DNA from: Gallionella sp.
GTDB taxonomy: Bacteria; Pseudomonadota; Gammaproteobacteria; Burkholderiales; Gallionellaceae
Reading direction: 5' to 3'
Assembly: GCA_030645955.1 (NCBI GenBank)
Contig: JAUSMR010000076.1
Coordinates: forward strand, 1 to 64,000
DNA: 64,000 nt
This document shows positions 32,291 through 40,224 of the stretch, in pieces; position 1 is the stretch's first letter, and the number at the start of each line of letters is the position of its first letter. Below the pieces are notes generated by a model. It had not been told where the DNA came from. It saw nothing but the letters and a program-made list of their open reading frames with translations, and made no database searches. The position numbers and the translations under genes were made by a program.

Positions 32291-32520
32291 ATAGATTCTG
32301 CCCTATGCGTCAATCCATGCGTGAGCTTCAGCTAGCCCGGATGGAATGCAATGCATCACGCCTAGGGTCAGGTCTATAAAAGATGCATATTTTCGCAGCA
32401 CGATGCGGGCATGAGGATTTCTTCTTCAGCTTTGTTAGAGCCATCCAAATTGATTTCTCCGTTACGTAATACTTGGGTGTACAATTTTGGCGTGAAAATT
32501 TTGAGATTGAGGTAATTGAT

Positions 32521-32736
32521 ATGACGCACCAATTCGATGTGATTGTTGAAAAAGATTCGGCGGGTTATTTTGTAGCCTCAGTTCCAGCACTGGCTGGTTG
32601 CCACACCCAGGCGAAATCCCTCGATGAACTCATGGAGCGCATCCGCGAAGCCATCGAGCTTTGTCTTGAAGTTCAGGGCACAACATTTGAACCGCTCGAT
32701 TTTGTCGGGGTACAACGCATTTCGATTGCCGCATGA
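32521..32736 (+). CDS. hicB: HicB-family antitoxin
   Basis: The 71-residue protein starts MTHQFDVIVEKDSAGYFVAS and shows the HicB partial RNase H-like fold: VPALAGCHTQAKSLDELMERIREAIELCLE. The ATG at 32521 has GAGGT eight bases upstream; the longer frame opening at 32473 lacks family similarity. It overlaps hicA by four bases (ATGA). HicB neutralises the HicA mRNA interferase. There is no obvious C-terminal DNA-binding domain, so this is the short HicB type. Confidence 0.9.
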   Translation: MTHQFDVIVEKDSAGYFVASVPALAGCHTQAKSLDELMERIREAIELCLEVQGTTFEPLDFVGVQRISIAA

Positions 32737-32957
32737 CATCTGTTCCCAGTCTGACCGGCAAGGAACTGTTGTCGATCTTGAAAAAGGCTGGTTTTGCAGT
32801 GCTCCGCGTCAAAGGCAGTCATCATTTTCTTCATCACCATGATGGCCGTTCGACAGTTGTGCCAGTTCACTCTGGCGAAACAATTGGGCCGGGATTGTTC
32901 GCCAAGATACTTCGTGATTGTGACTTGAATCGCGAGCAGTTTCAAAAACTCCTTTAG
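32733..32957 (+). CDS. hicA: HicA-family mRNA interferase toxin
   Basis: The 74-residue double-stranded RNA-binding-like toxin contains the catalytic His in VLRVKGSHHFLHH (His30) and the typical LTGKELLSILKKAGF start and VPVHSGETIGPGLFAKILRD core. HicA cleaves mRNAs in a translation-independent way. Here the antitoxin gene comes first, unlike the E. coli hicA-hicB order but common elsewhere. The pair lies beside repeats and decayed genes, typical of accessory insertion sites. Confidence 0.9.
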   Translation: MTSVPSLTGKELLSILKKAGFAVLRVKGSHHFLHHHDGRSTVVPVHSGETIGPGLFAKILRDCDLNREQFQKLL

Positions 32958-32985
32958 CAACCAAGCAGAACGAAACTAGCGAGCG

Positions 32986-33071
32986 TAGCCCGGATGGAAT
33001 GCAATGGAATCCGGGACACTCTCTGATACGCCCACTGCTCCCCGGATTTCGCTGCACTTCATCCGGGCTAC
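32986..33071. repeat. GTAGCCCGGATG palindromic element
   Basis: The ends are GTAGCCCGGATGGAATGCAATG and CTGCACTTCATCCGGGCTAC, with an inner ATCCGGG/CCCCGGAT pair. This repeat type is widespread in proteobacterial genomes. A half copy (AGCCCGGATGGAATGCAATG) occurs at about 32333, so hicBA is bracketed by two copies. Confidence 0.75.
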
Positions 33072-33104
33072 GGCAAAGCTGAATGAATTGAGTACTTCAT
33101 CATC

Positions 33105-33797
33105 ATGACCATCCTCGTCATCATCACCCTGATATTGAGCATCGCGTTGCTGGTCGTCTGGCTGCGCTGGCGGCAGGCGGTGCGGGCGGACTACATCCGC
33201 ACTTACATTTTTCCGTCTGGGATTTTCGCGAAACTCCAGTTCATGCGGCCTGAGCTGTCGCTTAAGGATTGCCAGTTGGTGGGGCGCGCGCTGCGCCAGT
33301 TCTTTCTGGCTCACTTGAAGAGCGGCGGCAAGTTCGTCGCGATGCCCTCGCAGGTAACGGCTGAGCTGTGGCATGAGCTGACGCTGTACACGCGGGACTA
33401 CGAGGCGTTCTGTAACAAGGCATTCGGACGTTTCCTGCACTACACCGAGGCCGTCGCGCTGGGCGCGGACAGGCAGGATAACGCAGGCCTGAGCCGCGCC
33501 TGGCGGTATACCTGCATCGACGAGAATATAGATCCCCGCAACCCTTTGCGCCTGCCGCTGCTTTTCGCGCTGGACGCCAAACTGAATATCGGCAACGGTT
33601 TTCGCTACGCGCCGAAGCGCGAGTCTTCGCGGCAGGGCGGGGATCATGGTGGTAGTGGTGGCGATAGCGGATCATCGGTCTACTACGGCGAGGACTTTTC
33701 CAGCACTAGTTACGATGGCTGCACAGACGGGCTGGGGGATTCGTCCTCGGGCGATGGCTGCGGTGACGGGGGTGGGGGCGACGGGGGTGGCGATTGA
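33105..33797 (+). CDS. Membrane-anchored protein with Gly/Ser/Asp-rich C-terminus
   Basis: The 230-residue protein has one N-terminal membrane helix (ILVIITLILSIALLVVWL). A soluble domain of about 125 residues follows, containing ELWHELTLYTRDYEAFCNKAFGRFLHYTEA, a pattern of a conserved uncharacterised family also described as glycine-rich domain proteins. From about residue 170 it becomes Gly/Ser/Asp-rich, with GGDHGGSGGDSGS and a final run of Gly-Asp. Function is unknown. The low-complexity tail ends just before a GTAG palindrome. Confidence 0.7.
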   Translation: MTILVIITLILSIALLVVWLRWRQAVRADYIRTYIFPSGIFAKLQFMRPELSLKDCQLVGRALRQFFLAHLKSGGKFVAMPSQVTAELWHELTLYTRDYEAFCNKAFGRFLHYTEAVALGADRQDNAGLSRAWRYTCIDENIDPRNPLRLPLLFALDAKLNIGNGFRYAPKRESSRQGGDHGGSGGDSGSSVYYGEDFSSTSYDGCTDGLGDSSSGDGCGDGGGGDGGGD

Positions 33798-33829
33798 TGT
33801 TTGCGCCATATATTCACTTCACCATGCAT

Positions 33830-33886
33830 GTAGGAGCGGGCCATGCCCGCGATTGTTTTTTATTCGCGGGCATGGCCCGCTCCTAC
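33830..33886. repeat. GTAG...CTAC palindrome, AGCGGGCCATGCCCGCG core
   Basis: A near-perfect inverted repeat around a T-rich loop between the convergent glycine-rich gene and rpmG. Its core is the same as the element at 26321. Confidence 0.85.
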
Positions 33887-33897
33887 CCACCTAAAAC

Positions 33898-33923
33898 AAA
33901 AACCCGCCTGAGCGGGTTTTTTT
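33898..33923 (-). terminator. Rho-independent terminator after rpmG (bidirectional)
   Basis: A short hairpin AACCCGC-CTGA-GCGGGTT is flanked by an A-run and a T-run, between two convergent genes. It ends the rpmB-rpmG transcript and could also end the plus-strand transcript. Confidence 0.85.
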
Positions 33924-33944
33924 GGGCTACGAAGCTGAATAGAA

Positions 33945-34103
33945 TTACTTCAGCTTGGTTTCCTTGTACATGACGTGCTTGCGTGCCTTGGGATCGAACT
34001 TTTTCATTTCGATCTTTTCGGGCATGGTGCGCTTGTTCTTGGTAGTGGTGTAGAAATGACCGGTACCTGCACTGGATTCTAATTTAATTTTTTCGCGAGC
34101 CAT
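33945..34103 (-). CDS. rpmG: 50S ribosomal protein L33
   Basis: The minus strand from the ATG at 34103 encodes 52 residues: [20 protein letters not shown], then [20 protein letters not shown] and [11 protein letters not shown]. This is the canonical L33 of proteobacteria, without zinc-binding Cys pairs (the Cys-minus form). An AAGGAG Shine-Dalgarno precedes it, and rpmB lies 11 bases upstream, the standard rpmBG pair. Confidence 0.97.
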   Translation of the reverse strand: MAREKIKLESSAGTGHFYTTTKNKRTMPEKIEMKKFDPKARKHVMYKETKLK

Positions 34104-34114
34104 TTTCTATCTCC

Positions 34115-34351
34115 TTAAATGCTTTCGCCACGAGCGCGCATATCGGTCAACACCGCATCGATGCCATTCTTGTCAATGGTGCGCAGTGCCGCATTGGTCA
34201 AGCGCAGGCTGACCCAGCGGTTTTCGCTCTCGACCCAGAAGCGGCGGCGTTGCAGGTTAGGCAAAAAACGACGCTTGGTTTTGTTGTTCGCGTGGGAAAT
34301 ATTGTTCCCGCTCATCGGGCCTTTACCCGTTACTTGACAGACACGTGCCAT
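34115..34351 (-). CDS. rpmB: 50S ribosomal protein L28
   Basis: The 78-residue protein [20 protein letters not shown], with [20 protein letters not shown], is canonical L28. Like the neighbouring L33 it is the form without the complete zinc Cys set. rpmB and rpmG form a two-gene ribosomal operon. A promoter should lie in the 34352-34460 gap, which holds no gene. Confidence 0.97.
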   Translation of the reverse strand: MARVCQVTGKGPMSGNNISHANNKTKRRFLPNLQRRRFWVESENRWVSLRLTNAALRTIDKNGIDAVLTDMRARGESI

Positions 34352-34467
34352 GGCTCTACTCCAACCGATTTCAAAAGAGCGCGGATTCTACCGAATGAAT
34401 CCGGAATGTTCAACTTGTATTTTGACCGGATTTGGCGACTGCACGTAAAAAGCACGGCGTTCAACCT

Positions 34468-35496
34468 TTATTTCCCCGGTGTTTTGTTGTACCAACCCTG
34501 TGACGCATTGGCAATTTTCACCACCAGCAGCATCACCGGCACTTCAATCAGCACGCCGACCACAGTCGCCAGCGCCGCGCCGGACTGGAAGCCGAACAGG
34601 CTGATCGCGGTGGCTACCGCCAGTTCAAAGAAATTGCTCGCGCCGATCAGCGCCGAGGGGGCGGCGACGCAGTGCGCCACGCCAAGGCGGCGATTCAGCC
34701 AATAGGCCAGGCCTGAATTGAACAACACCTGAATCAGGATCGGCACGGCGAGCATCGCGATCACCAGCGGTTGCGCGACGATGGCATTGCCCTGCAACGC
34801 GAACAGCAACACCAGCGTCACCAGCAGCGCGCCCATCGAATACGGCGCGATGTGCTCCATTGTCTGCTTGAATGCGCCCTCGCCTTTCGCCAGCAACCGG
34901 CCGCGCAGCAGTTGCGCGATGACGACCGGGATCACGATGTAGAACACCACCGAGACAAACAGCGTGTTCCACGGCACGGCGATGCTGGCAATGCCGAGCA
35001 ACAACGCCACCAACGGCGCAAACGCGAAGATCATGATGGCGTCGTTGAGCGCCACTTGCGACAGCGTGAAATACGGGTCGCCTTTCACCAGATTGCTCCA
35101 TACGAACACCATCGCGGTGCATGGCGCGGCGGCCAGCAGGATCAGCCCGGCAATATAACTGTCGAGCTGATCCTGCGGCAGATAGCCGGCGAATACATGG
35201 CGAATGAACAACCAGCCGAGGAAGGCCATCGAGAATGGCTTCACACCCCAGTTGATGAATAGCGTGACACCCATGCCGCGCCAATGCTTCTTCACCTGAT
35301 GCAGCGCGCCGAAGTCGATGCGCAGCAGCATCGGGATGATCATCACCCACACCAGCACGCCAACCGGGATGTTCACCCTGGCGATTTCCAGACTGGCGAT
35401 GGCCTGGAACACGCCCGGCAGGAATTGCCCGAGCACCACCCCTGCGATGATGCACAGCGCCACCCATACGGTCAGGTAACGTTCAAAAAGATTCAT
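34468..35496 (-). CDS. acr3: ACR3-family arsenite efflux permease
   Basis: Acr3 exports arsenite across the inner membrane. From the ATG at 35496 (MNLFERYLTVWVALCIIAG) the 342-residue protein has ten helices. The family motifs include APCTAMVFVWSNLVKGDP near residue 128, which contains the essential conserved Cys, and APSALIGASNFFELAVATA near 285. It begins four bases after the arsC stop, so arsR-arsC-acr3 is one operon. It is unrelated to the ArsB family despite equal function. Confidence 0.94.
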   Translation of the reverse strand: MNLFERYLTVWVALCIIAGVVLGQFLPGVFQAIASLEIARVNIPVGVLVWVMIIPMLLRIDFGALHQVKKHWRGMGVTLFINWGVKPFSMAFLGWLFIRHVFAGYLPQDQLDSYIAGLILLAAAPCTAMVFVWSNLVKGDPYFTLSQVALNDAIMIFAFAPLVALLLGIASIAVPWNTLFVSVVFYIVIPVVIAQLLRGRLLAKGEGAFKQTMEHIAPYSMGALLVTLVLLFALQGNAIVAQPLVIAMLAVPILIQVLFNSGLAYWLNRRLGVAHCVAAPSALIGASNFFELAVATAISLFGFQSGAALATVVGVLIEVPVMLLVVKIANASQGWYNKTPGK

Positions 35497-35500
35497 CGCT

Positions 35501-36001
35501 TCAGTCCTGAATTCGGCCAATTTCGGCGAGTTTTTGCTTCAAGGTGAGCTTATCCAGCTTCTCTATCGGCAAGCTCATGAACAACTGAATGCGCCGCGCC
35601 AGTTGGCTATACGCAGTTTTGAATGCTGCGCGCCTGGCTTCATCGCCGCCTTCAACACCTGCCGGATCGGGAATCCCCCAATGCGCCGTGGCCGGTCTGC
35701 CCGGCCAGATCGGGCAGACTTCACCTGCCGCGTTGTCGCATACGGTAAAGATGAAATCGATCTGCGGCGCTCCGGGGACGGCGAACTCATCCCAGCTCTT
35801 GCTGCGCAAGCCTTCGATGCTGTGCCCTTGCTGTTGCAGCAATTCCAGCGCCAATGGATTGACCCGCCCGGCCGGCTGGCTGCCCGCACTGTGCGCATTG
35901 AAGCGCCCCTTGCCCAGCGTATTGAACAGCACTTCGCCCAGAATGCTGCGGGCGGAATTGCCGGTACACAACACCAGCACGTTGTATCGTTTTTCGCTCA
36001 T
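35501..36001 (-). CDS. arsC: Arsenate reductase, low-molecular-weight phosphatase type
   Basis: The 166-residue protein reduces arsenate to arsenite for export. The phosphatase-type P-loop VLVLCTGNSARS is at residues about 8-19, with the nucleophilic Cys12. The redox Cys pair is in FTVCDNAAGEVCPIWPG (Cys88 and Cys95 approximately), which indicates the thioredoxin-coupled class. It lies 22 bases after arsR and just before acr3. The C-terminal 30 residues (KLDKLTLKQKLAEIGRIQD) are a short extra helix. Confidence 0.94.
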   Translation of the reverse strand: MSEKRYNVLVLCTGNSARSILGEVLFNTLGKGRFNAHSAGSQPAGRVNPLALELLQQQGHSIEGLRSKSWDEFAVPGAPQIDFIFTVCDNAAGEVCPIWPGRPATAHWGIPDPAGVEGGDEARRAAFKTAYSQLARRIQLFMSLPIEKLDKLTLKQKLAEIGRIQD

Positions 36002-36023
36002 ATCACTGTCCTCGTTTACGTTA

Positions 36024-36347
36024 TCAACACTTCTTTACCGACACAGCGCAGGCTGCTTGATTTCCGCCGCAGCAGTTCTCCGTCAAGTACGCCACCATAC
36101 CGTTCATCACCGTAAAATTCGCGGCGTAATAAACAAAGCGCCCATCCTGCCTGCTGTCCAGCAGCCCGGCATGGCTGAGCGTTTTAAAATGAAACGACAT
36201 GGTCGCCGGAGACACTTTCAGTTTTTCGGCCACCTGCCCCGCCGCCATACCCTCCGGGCCGCATGCCACCAGCAGGCGGTAAATCGCCAGTCGCGTGGGT
36301 TGCGCCAATGCCGCCAATGCCTTTACCACTTGAGCCGGTTTCATCAT
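36024..36347 (-). CDS. arsR: ArsR-family metalloid-responsive repressor
   Basis: The 107-residue winged-helix repressor has the recognition helix region VAEKLKVSPATMSFHFKTLSHAGL. It lacks the CVC-type site in that helix. Cysteines are instead at position 29 and clustered at the C-terminus (92, 93, 100 and 107, in ENCCGGNQAACAVSVKKC), which suggests a C-terminal arsenite site as in some non-canonical ArsR proteins. It heads the operon and should bind its own promoter. An AT-rich dyad lies 23 bases upstream. Confidence 0.93.
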   Translation of the reverse strand: MMKPAQVVKALAALAQPTRLAIYRLLVACGPEGMAAGQVAEKLKVSPATMSFHFKTLSHAGLLDSRQDGRFVYYAANFTVMNGMVAYLTENCCGGNQAACAVSVKKC

Positions 36348-36369
36348 GCTACATTTCCATTATCAAACA

Positions 36370-36383
36370 ATTATTAAAATAAT
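36370..36383. promoter_or_regulatory. Putative ArsR operator dyad
   Basis: The palindrome ATTATT-AA-AATAAT stands 23 bases before the arsR start in a very AT-rich stretch that also offers TATTAT/TAATAA -10-like hexamers on the minus strand. Its position fits an autoregulatory operator. Binding is inferred, not shown. Confidence 0.45.
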
Positions 36384-36496
36384 AGATAGTATTAAAACAA
36401 AATAATCGGATACCTGCAACAAATCTGCAACATCGCCTTAACCCGGCTGAAACATTTACTGATTATGCTGCCACGCATCCCATCCATAGGACATAT

Positions 36497-38293
36497 ATGA
36501 TGAAAACGCTACAGGACATATTGAATCAACGCAGCCTTTCCGCACTTTTCCAGCCGATCATGGATCTTTCCAGCGGAATGTTTCTTGGCTTCGAGGGGCT
36601 GATACGCGGCCCGGCCGACAGTCCGCTGCATTCACCCGTCAACTTGTTCGCGGCAGCCAAACAGCAAGGACTTTCTCTGGAAGTGGAAATGCTGTGCCGG
36701 CAGATTGTGCTTGAGTCCTTTGCTGCCCAAAACCTGCCCGGCAAGATATTCCTGAATGTCAGCCCGGAAGCCCTGACCCACCCCAGTTTCAAGAATGGAC
36801 AAACGCTGGTCTATCTCGAAAATCTCGGCATCGATCCGAAACGGGTCATCATCGAAATCACCGAGAATCAGCCCACTTTCGAATTCGGAAGTATGCGCAA
36901 CGCGCTGTTGCATTACCGCAACATGGGCTTCCAGATTGCCATGGATGATTTGGGCGAAGGTTTTTCGAGTTTGCGGCTGTGGTCCGAATTGCGCCCTGAA
37001 TTTGTAAAGATAGATATGCATTTCGTGCAGGGCGTCAATGCCGACCCGCTCAAGCAGCAGTTTATAAGGTCAATCCAGAGCATCGCACTAAGTTCCGGCA
37101 CGCAGGTGATCGCGGAAGGAATCGAAACAGATGCCGAATTCAGGGTGATACGGGATATCGGCATCGCTTGCGGACAGGGTTATTTTATTGCCCGCCCCAA
37201 TCCCGTCCCGCCGCTGAACCCACCCGCCGAAGTCGGCTGCCTGATCAACACAAACTGTACCGTTGAACAACCCTATAGCAACAAACGCAGCATCACAGTG
37301 GAAGCGCTGTTGCGTTATGTGGAACCGTTTCAGCCGGATACCGAAGTTGAAAAAATATTTGCCTGCTTTTCTGCAAATAAAGACTTGCGTGCCATTCCTG
37401 TCGTCAAGAATGGCCGCCCTGTCGGATTGATTAACCGGTATGAATTTGTAGACAGCTTTGCGCAGCCTTTCCGCCGTGAACTGATCGGCAAAAAACCTTG
37501 CAAGGACATGATGAATGCAGAGCCATTGATGGTGGAGAAATCTACCTCTATGCATGAATTGAGCAATTTCCTGAGCGAATCAGGAATCAGGCATTTTACC
37601 GATGGCTTCATCATCACCGAACAAGGCCGCTATCTTGGTCTCGGCACCGGACAAGACCTGCTGCGCGAAATCACCAGGACACAGATCGAAACCGCACGTT
37701 ACTCCAATCCATTGACCCTGTTGCCCGGTAATGTCCCCATCAATGAGCACATCGACTATTTGCTTCAATCCGGCAAATCATTCGCCGTCTGTTATGCCGA
37801 TCTCGACAATTTCAAGCCTTTCAACGATGTGTATGGTTATCGCAAAGGCGATGAGGTAATTCAATTCACCGGCAGGCTGCTCGGCAATGTCTGCGATCCG
37901 GCGCGCGATTTCATTGGTCATATCGGCGGCGACGATTTTATCCTTATCCTGCAAAGCGCGGACTGGGAAAAACGCTGTAGCCAGGCCCTGGCTTCATTCG
38001 CGCAAACATCCCTGGTATTGTTTGAAGCAAGGCATCGTTCTATCGGCAACTACTCAAGCGAAGACCGCCAGGGCCGCATTGTTCACCACCCGCTGCCCAC
38101 GCTCTCGATCGGCATAATCTGGGCTACCGCAGAGTCGTTCCACTCGCACCATGAAATAGCCGAAGCCGCCACGGTCGCCAAGAAAATGGCCAAGAAAAAA
38201 CCGGGTAACAGCCTGTTCATTGAGCGGCGTAGCCTGCAACAACACTACATGGCAGAAGAGCAACACGCGGGTGCGGGAGCCTATTATGGATAA
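36497..38293 (+). CDS. EAL-CBS-GGDEF cyclic-di-GMP signalling protein
   Basis: The 598-residue cytoplasmic protein has an N-terminal EAL domain (about 1-235), a tandem CBS pair (about 255-395) and a C-terminal GGDEF domain (about 410-575). EAL catalytic residues look complete: EGLIRG, FLNVSPE, IEITEN, AMDDLGEG, VKIDMHF, EGIET and GQGYF, so c-di-GMP phosphodiesterase activity is likely. The GGDEF motif reads IGGDDFILI and no RxxD inhibitory site precedes it. Cyclase activity is possible but uncertain. The CBS pair could sense adenine nucleotides. The stop overlaps the plsC-like start by eight bases, so the two genes are coupled. Confidence 0.93.
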   Translation: MMKTLQDILNQRSLSALFQPIMDLSSGMFLGFEGLIRGPADSPLHSPVNLFAAAKQQGLSLEVEMLCRQIVLESFAAQNLPGKIFLNVSPEALTHPSFKNGQTLVYLENLGIDPKRVIIEITENQPTFEFGSMRNALLHYRNMGFQIAMDDLGEGFSSLRLWSELRPEFVKIDMHFVQGVNADPLKQQFIRSIQSIALSSGTQVIAEGIETDAEFRVIRDIGIACGQGYFIARPNPVPPLNPPAEVGCLINTNCTVEQPYSNKRSITVEALLRYVEPFQPDTEVEKIFACFSANKDLRAIPVVKNGRPVGLINRYEFVDSFAQPFRRELIGKKPCKDMMNAEPLMVEKSTSMHELSNFLSESGIRHFTDGFIITEQGRYLGLGTGQDLLREITRTQIETARYSNPLTLLPGNVPINEHIDYLLQSGKSFAVCYADLDNFKPFNDVYGYRKGDEVIQFTGRLLGNVCDPARDFIGHIGGDDFILILQSADWEKRCSQALASFAQTSLVLFEARHRSIGNYSSEDRQGRIVHHPLPTLSIGIIWATAESFHSHHEIAEAATVAKKMAKKKPGNSLFIERRSLQQHYMAEEQHAGAGAYYG

Positions 38294-39131
38294 GCTCTCG
38301 CCGGATATGCTGGTAACCGTGTTCCGGGGCTGCCGTCTCGCTCTGCACCTTTTTTATGCGGTGCTGCTGGCGATTTTTTACCCGCACCTGAACCAAACCA
38401 GACAACGCCGGATTTTGAAAGTGTGGAGCAGGCAACTGTTGAGCATCCTCAACATCGGCATCCGTACCGAGGGGCAACGGCCGATGCGCGGCGAAGGCGG
38501 CTGCCTGATAGTCGCCAACCATGTCTCATGGCTGGATATTTTTGTGCTGAACGCAATATATCCATCGCGCTTTATTGCCAAAGCGGAAGTGCGCAACTGG
38601 CCGCTCATCGGCTGGCTATGCAAACGCAGCAACACCATCTTCATCGAGCGTGCCATACGCCAGGATGCCGCAGCGGTAAATCTGCGTGTCAGCACACTGC
38701 TCAAACAGGGCATTTGCGTGGGGCTGTTCCCCGAGGGCACCACCACGGACGGCAAACAGGTTGAGCATTTCCACTCGGTGCTCATCCAGCCCGCGATTGA
38801 TGCCGGTGCAATGCTTCGCCCGATTGCGCTGCGCTACCAGGATGAAAACGGGAAACAAAACACCGCCGCCGCCTTCATTGGTGACATGGCGCTTTCCCAG
38901 TCCATTTGGCGCATCCTGCGCAGCCCGCGTTTCGATGCCTTGCTGGCGTTCACCCCTGCGCTGGCGACCGCCGGCGGGAACCGCAGGGTGTTGGCACGCG
39001 CCGCGCAAGAAGCCATTTCGCAAGGGCTGCAAAATGTTGCCGCCATGCGGCAAGTATCGGAACAACAGACAACATTCACCATTCCTCAAGCACTAATCTC
39101 GACACAGTCGGCTTATTCCATTTCGCAATAG
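38286..39131 (+). CDS. 1-acyl-glycerol-3-phosphate acyltransferase family (OlsA-like)
   Basis: From the ATG at 38286 the 281-residue protein has an N-terminal membrane helix and the PlsC motifs. These are VANHVSWLDIFVL (HX4D, near residue 80), a KAEVRNWPLIG segment near 101, NTIFIERAIR near 117 and GLFPEGTTTDG near 145. PlsC-type enzymes acylate lysophosphatidate. In ornithine-lipid synthesis the homologue OlsA acylates lyso-ornithine lipid. The OlsB-like gene 230 bases downstream and the Pho context favour OlsA, but PlsC activity cannot be excluded. It overlaps the upstream c-di-GMP gene. Confidence 0.85.
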   Translation: MDKLSPDMLVTVFRGCRLALHLFYAVLLAIFYPHLNQTRQRRILKVWSRQLLSILNIGIRTEGQRPMRGEGGCLIVANHVSWLDIFVLNAIYPSRFIAKAEVRNWPLIGWLCKRSNTIFIERAIRQDAAAVNLRVSTLLKQGICVGLFPEGTTTDGKQVEHFHSVLIQPAIDAGAMLRPIALRYQDENGKQNTAAAFIGDMALSQSIWRILRSPRFDALLAFTPALATAGGNRRVLARAAQEAISQGLQNVAAMRQVSEQQTTFTIPQALISTQSAYSISQ

Positions 39132-39144
39132 AAACAGGAATAAC

Positions 39145-39196
39145 GTAGGGTGCGTTCTACGCACCATTATCAATTGGTGCGTAGAACGCACCCTAC
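39145..39196. repeat. GTAG...CTAC palindrome, GGTGCGTTCTACGCACC core
   Basis: A near-perfect inverted repeat (arms GTAGGGTGCGTTCTACGCACC and GGTGCGTAGAACGCACCCTAC) just past the OlsA-like gene. It probably caps that transcript before the Pho-controlled OlsB-like gene. Confidence 0.85.
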
Positions 39197-39275
39197 GAGA
39201 TTATTATTCTTTGTAACGAAAATTAGAATTATGCGCCACTCCTCCTTCCGCTTCCGGACCGCCCCCAAGTAACGA

Positions 39276-39304
39276 TTTCACAAACTTTTCATATTCCCGT
39301 CATC
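39276..39304 (+). promoter_or_regulatory. Pho box (three PhoB heptamers) upstream of olsB-like gene
   Basis: Three heptamers recur at exact 11-base spacing: TTTCACA (39276), TTTCATA (39287) and CGTCATC (39298). The PhoB half-site consensus is CTGTCAT with four-base spacers. They lie about 60-90 bases before the OlsB-like start, a suitable activator position. Confidence 0.65.
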
Positions 39305-39362
39305 GCGCTGCAACAAGGGTTCAATAACCTGCACTCATCTTCAACCAACCAAGGGGGATGCA

Positions 39363-40112
39363 ATGCTGGAACTCAACCGACAGACTCAACCCGCAGTTCA
39401 ACGCCGTTTAACAACCGGCCTGGCGCACAGCGAAGCGGAAGTATTAGAGGCGCAACGCCTGCGCTTTAAAGTATTTGGCGAAGAAATGGGGGCCAATCTG
39501 CCCAGCGCACAAGAAGGCATTGACCGCGACATTTTCGACAAATACTGCGAGCATTTATTGGTGCGCGAAACAGTTGAAAACAAAGTCGTGGGCACCTACC
39601 GCATACTCTCACCCGATCAGGCGCAAAAAATCGGCGGTTATTATTCCCAGACCGAATTCGATTTGACACGCCTGCTGCATCTCGGCGATCGCATGGTGGA
39701 AGTCGGGCGTTCCTGCGTGCATTGGGATTATCGCGATGGTGCAACCATCACCCAGTTATGGAGCGGCCTGGCCCAATACATGCAGCAACACCGCCATGAA
39801 TATCTGATCGGCTGCGCCAGCATCAGCATGGCAGATGGCGGTCATGTCGCGGCCAGCGTCTATCGCAAGCTGCACCGCATCTACGGTTCGCCTGCCGAAT
39901 ACAGCGTATTCCCCCGTAACCCGCTGCCGCTGCACGCGCTGAATCAATACCTCGATGTGCCGATTCCGCCGTTGCTCAAAGGTTATCTGCGGCTGGGCGC
40001 TTATATTTGCGGCGAACCGGCCTGGGATCCTGAATTCAATACCGCCGATCTGTTCATCCTGTTGCCGATGTCGCGCATGAGCAGCCGCTATGCGAAACAC
40101 TTTCTCGGATAA
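39363..40112 (+). CDS. olsB: GNAT-fold ornithine N-alpha-acyltransferase (OlsB-like)
   Basis: The 249-residue protein shows the OlsB pattern: EAQRLRFKVFGEEMGA near residue 32, YCEHLLVRE near 60, VVGTYRIL near 73, YYSQTEFDLTRLL near 92, and MVEVGRSCVHWDYRDGATITQLWSGLA near 112. OlsB transfers a 3-hydroxyacyl chain from acyl carrier protein to ornithine, the first step of phosphorus-free ornithine lipids. A Pho box upstream and the porin-pst genes downstream fit membrane remodelling under phosphate limitation. PEP-CTERM-associated acyltransferases are related, and no exosortase is seen here. Confidence 0.78.
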   Translation: MLELNRQTQPAVQRRLTTGLAHSEAEVLEAQRLRFKVFGEEMGANLPSAQEGIDRDIFDKYCEHLLVRETVENKVVGTYRILSPDQAQKIGGYYSQTEFDLTRLLHLGDRMVEVGRSCVHWDYRDGATITQLWSGLAQYMQQHRHEYLIGCASISMADGGHVAASVYRKLHRIYGSPAEYSVFPRNPLPLHALNQYLDVPIPPLLKGYLRLGAYICGEPAWDPEFNTADLFILLPMSRMSSRYAKHFLG

Positions 40113-40120
40113 CCGCCTCT

Positions 40121-40160
40121 CTGTCACAAATCTGTCATTTTTCCTTCATCAATTCTTCAC
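40121..40160 (+). promoter_or_regulatory. Double Pho box (four PhoB heptamers) upstream of porin
   Basis: Four heptamers stand at exact 11-base intervals: CTGTCAC (40121), CTGTCAT (40132), CCTTCAT (40143) and TCTTCAC (40154). The first two match the PhoB consensus almost perfectly. The array begins nine bases after the OlsB-like stop and ends about 65 bases before the porin start. Confidence 0.85.
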
Positions 40161-40224
40161 ATTCGCCAATTAATCTGCCGGGGTCGCACTAGGGCGGCTT
40201 TTCTAATTAATGGGAGATTTAATA

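Larger units (their letters stand above)
31862..32520. other. Gene-poor interval before hicBA
   Basis: This interval of about 660 bases carries the repeat remnant at 31886, a decayed small Cys-motif ORF (32156-32290), a partial copy of the AGCCCGGATGGAATGCAATG repeat near 32333 and the hicBA upstream region. Otherwise I see no coding frame of family character. It looks like an accumulation point for decayed accessory DNA. Confidence 0.6.

Noticed and set aside
34468..35496. ArsB-type arsenite pump
   Set aside because: The helix pattern and the APCTAMVFVWSNL motif are those of the ACR3 family, not ArsB.
39363..40112. PEP-CTERM/exosortase-associated acyltransferase
   Set aside because: The fold is shared, but no exosortase or PEP-CTERM proteins are seen and the Pho context with an OlsA-like gene favours OlsB.
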